Shown here piece after piece: positions 13,754-14,699 of a stretch of DNA of 14,699 nucleotides. The stretch spans positions 1 through 14,699 of the forward strand of contig URUZ01000096.1 of NCBI GenBank assembly GCA_900551225.1, given 5' to 3'. Position numbers and translations under genes: made by a program. The DNA is from an uncultured Clostridium sp. Lineage in GTDB: Bacteria > Bacillota > Clostridia > Lachnospirales > Lachnospiraceae. The notes under the pieces were generated by a model. That model made no database searches. It saw only the letters and a list, made by a program, of their open reading frames with translations, and was not told where the DNA came from. Each line of letters starts with the position of its first letter. Within the stretch, counting starts at the first letter, position 1.

Positions 13754-13793
13754 AATATATAAGGCATACAGACTATTTTGAAGGAGGTTCTAT

Positions 13794-14660
13794 ATGACGG
13801 CAGCTAAAAAACTGAGGGAACTTTTGAAAGGGAATCAAACGATCATGGCTCCGGGCGCCTATGACGCATGGACTGCGCGGCTCATTGCGGAGCGCGGATT
13901 TCCGGCGGTGTATATGACCGGGTACGGTGTGTCCGCAAGTGTGCTGGGCAAGCCGGACATCGGCCTGCTGACCCTGACGGAGATGGCCGACATGGCCAGG
14001 AACATCGTGGAGGCTGCCGGAGACACGCCGGTGATCGCGGATGCGGACAATGGGTACGGTGGCCCGATGAACGTGATGCGGACGGTGGCCCTGTATGAAC
14101 AGGCAGGTGTGGCTGCCATCCAGCTGGAGGACCAGGTGACGCCCAAACGCTGCGGCCACATGGAAGGAAAGGAAGTGATTCCCAAGGCGGAGATGGTGGC
14201 CAAGATAAGGGCTGCCGTGGCTGCCAGAAAGGACCCGGACGTGTGCATCCTGGCCCGCACAGATGCCAGGGCCGTGCTGGGGTTCGAGGACGCGCTGGAC
14301 CGGGCCCAGGCCTATGTGAAGGCGGGCGCTGATATGATATTCTTCGAGGCGCCCCGCTCTGTGGAGGAGATGGAGACTGTGGGCCGGACGGTGAAGGCGC
14401 CCCTGCTGGCCAATATGGTGGAGAAGGGGAAGACCCCGCTTCTGACCACAGAGGAACTGTTTGGGATTGGGTACCGGATTGCCATCTACCCGGTGTCCGC
14501 CCTGTATATTGCCACCAAAGCGGTGAATGATTTCCTTGCCAGGCTGGCGGCGGACCGGACGTCTGAGACGTCGCTGGGGGAGATGGTGGACTTCCCGTCA
14601 TTTAACAGGATGATCCATCTGGATGAGATCAGGGAGCAGGAACAGTCGTTTATAAAGTGA
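13794..14660 (+). CDS. Isocitrate lyase/PEP mutase superfamily lyase (PrpB/dimethylmalate-lyase-like)
   Basis: The protein has 288 residues. The ATG at 13794 has AAGGAGG six bases upstream (13781-13787). The barrel motifs are TGYGVSAS (42-49), the metal-binding DADNGYGG (83-90), QLEDQ (110-114) and the active-site loop PKRCGH (117-122), whose Cys120 is the catalytic acid of true lyases. ILARTDA follows at 152-158. The KRCGH loop separates it from PEP mutases and points to cleavage of a 2-substituted malate-type acid. 2-Methylisocitrate lyase (PrpB), 2,3-dimethylmalate lyase and citramalate-type lyases are candidates. An oxaloacetate-acting member is also possible. PrpR_N regulators next to it recall prpR-prpB, but no prpC or prpD is visible. 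Expected products are pyruvate plus a second carboxylate. Confidence 0.9.
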   Translation: MTAAKKLRELLKGNQTIMAPGAYDAWTARLIAERGFPAVYMTGYGVSASVLGKPDIGLLTLTEMADMARNIVEAAGDTPVIADADNGYGGPMNVMRTVALYEQAGVAAIQLEDQVTPKRCGHMEGKEVIPKAEMVAKIRAAVAARKDPDVCILARTDARAVLGFEDALDRAQAYVKAGADMIFFEAPRSVEEMETVGRTVKAPLLANMVEKGKTPLLTTEELFGIGYRIAIYPVSALYIATKAVNDFLARLAADRTSETSLGEMVDFPSFNRMIHLDEIREQEQSFIK

Positions 14661-14684
14661 TTACCAGTTGTGGGGCGGTATTGG

Positions 14685-14699
14685 CGGGAGGTATGAGAG
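14685..14699 (+). other. Possible ribosome site of a following gene, cut by the window end
   Basis: CGGGAGG at 14685-14691 looks like a Shine-Dalgarno sequence 25 bp after the lyase stop, so a co-transcribed gene probably follows. The ATG at 14693 is too close (one base) to be a convincing start. The real start may lie beyond the window. Confidence 0.35.

Noticed and set aside
13882..14601. Minus-strand open frame rich in Pro and Ser
   Set aside because: It is antisense to the lyase gene. The composition is the usual product of reading a G-C-rich gene backwards.
14693..14699. ATG as the start of a new gene
   Set aside because: Only one base separates it from the ribosome-site-like GGGAGG, and only seven bases are visible.

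Overview
The window looks like the end of a draft-assembly contig from a low-redox, strongly Shine-Dalgarno-driven Firmicute. Nearly every gene has an AGGAGG-type ribosome site. The substrate-binding protein is a lipoprotein, and the regulators are of the PrpR_N/sigma-54 type common in Clostridia. A Lachnospiraceae or Enterocloster-like gut Clostridium is my best guess, made from gene style only. The first 72 bases are not genomic: they are an Illumina Nextera i7 adapter (P7 end, index, read-2 tail, Tn5 mosaic end).

Layout. (1) 73-6316, minus strand: one long sugar-acid operon in the transcription order tctC-tctB-tctA (tripartite tricarboxylate-type transporter), yiaK-like 2,3-diketo-L-gulonate reductase, D-2-hydroxyacid dehydrogenase, RraA/HMG-aldolase-like protein, and glucarate dehydratase gudD (cut by the contig end). 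It has a very good sigma-70 promoter (extended -10) at 6380-6407, and hairpins between tctC/tctB and between tctA/yiaK. (2) 6724-7481, plus strand: a decayed Rpn-family PD-(D/E)XK nuclease/transposase gene with an internal deletion. (3) 7564-9373, minus strand: garR (tartronate semialdehyde reductase) and a DapA-family aldolase, closed by a strong terminator at 7500-7551. (4) 9580-11463 (minus) and 11681-13642 (plus): two divergent regulators with PrpR_N-PAS-AAA+-Fis architecture. One is a canonical sigma-54 activator. The other has lost the GAFTGA loop and key ATPase residues. (5) 13794-14660, plus strand: an isocitrate lyase/PEP mutase superfamily lyase behind a near-consensus sigma-54 promoter at 13738-13753.

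How they fit together. The best-supported pathway is aldarate (glucarate/galactarate) catabolism. Uptake is by the Tct transporter, and GudD dehydrates to 5-keto-4-deoxyglucarate. An aldolase then cleaves this to pyruvate and tartronate semialdehyde, and GarR makes glycerate. No GarL-type (HpcH) aldolase is visible; the DapA-family protein beside garR, or less likely the RraA-like protein, is the candidate substitute. YiaK and the hydroxyacid dehydrogenase widen the substrate range to keto-sugar acids.

The most interesting features are regulatory. Two exact TTTCAT-N3-ATGAAA dyads lie 41 bp apart (9509-9564), at enhancer distance upstream of garR, and also fold into the terminator of the degenerate regulator. 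Two relatives of the same dyad lie upstream of tctC (6458-6493). This suggests that one PrpR_N-type regulator links the separate transcription units.
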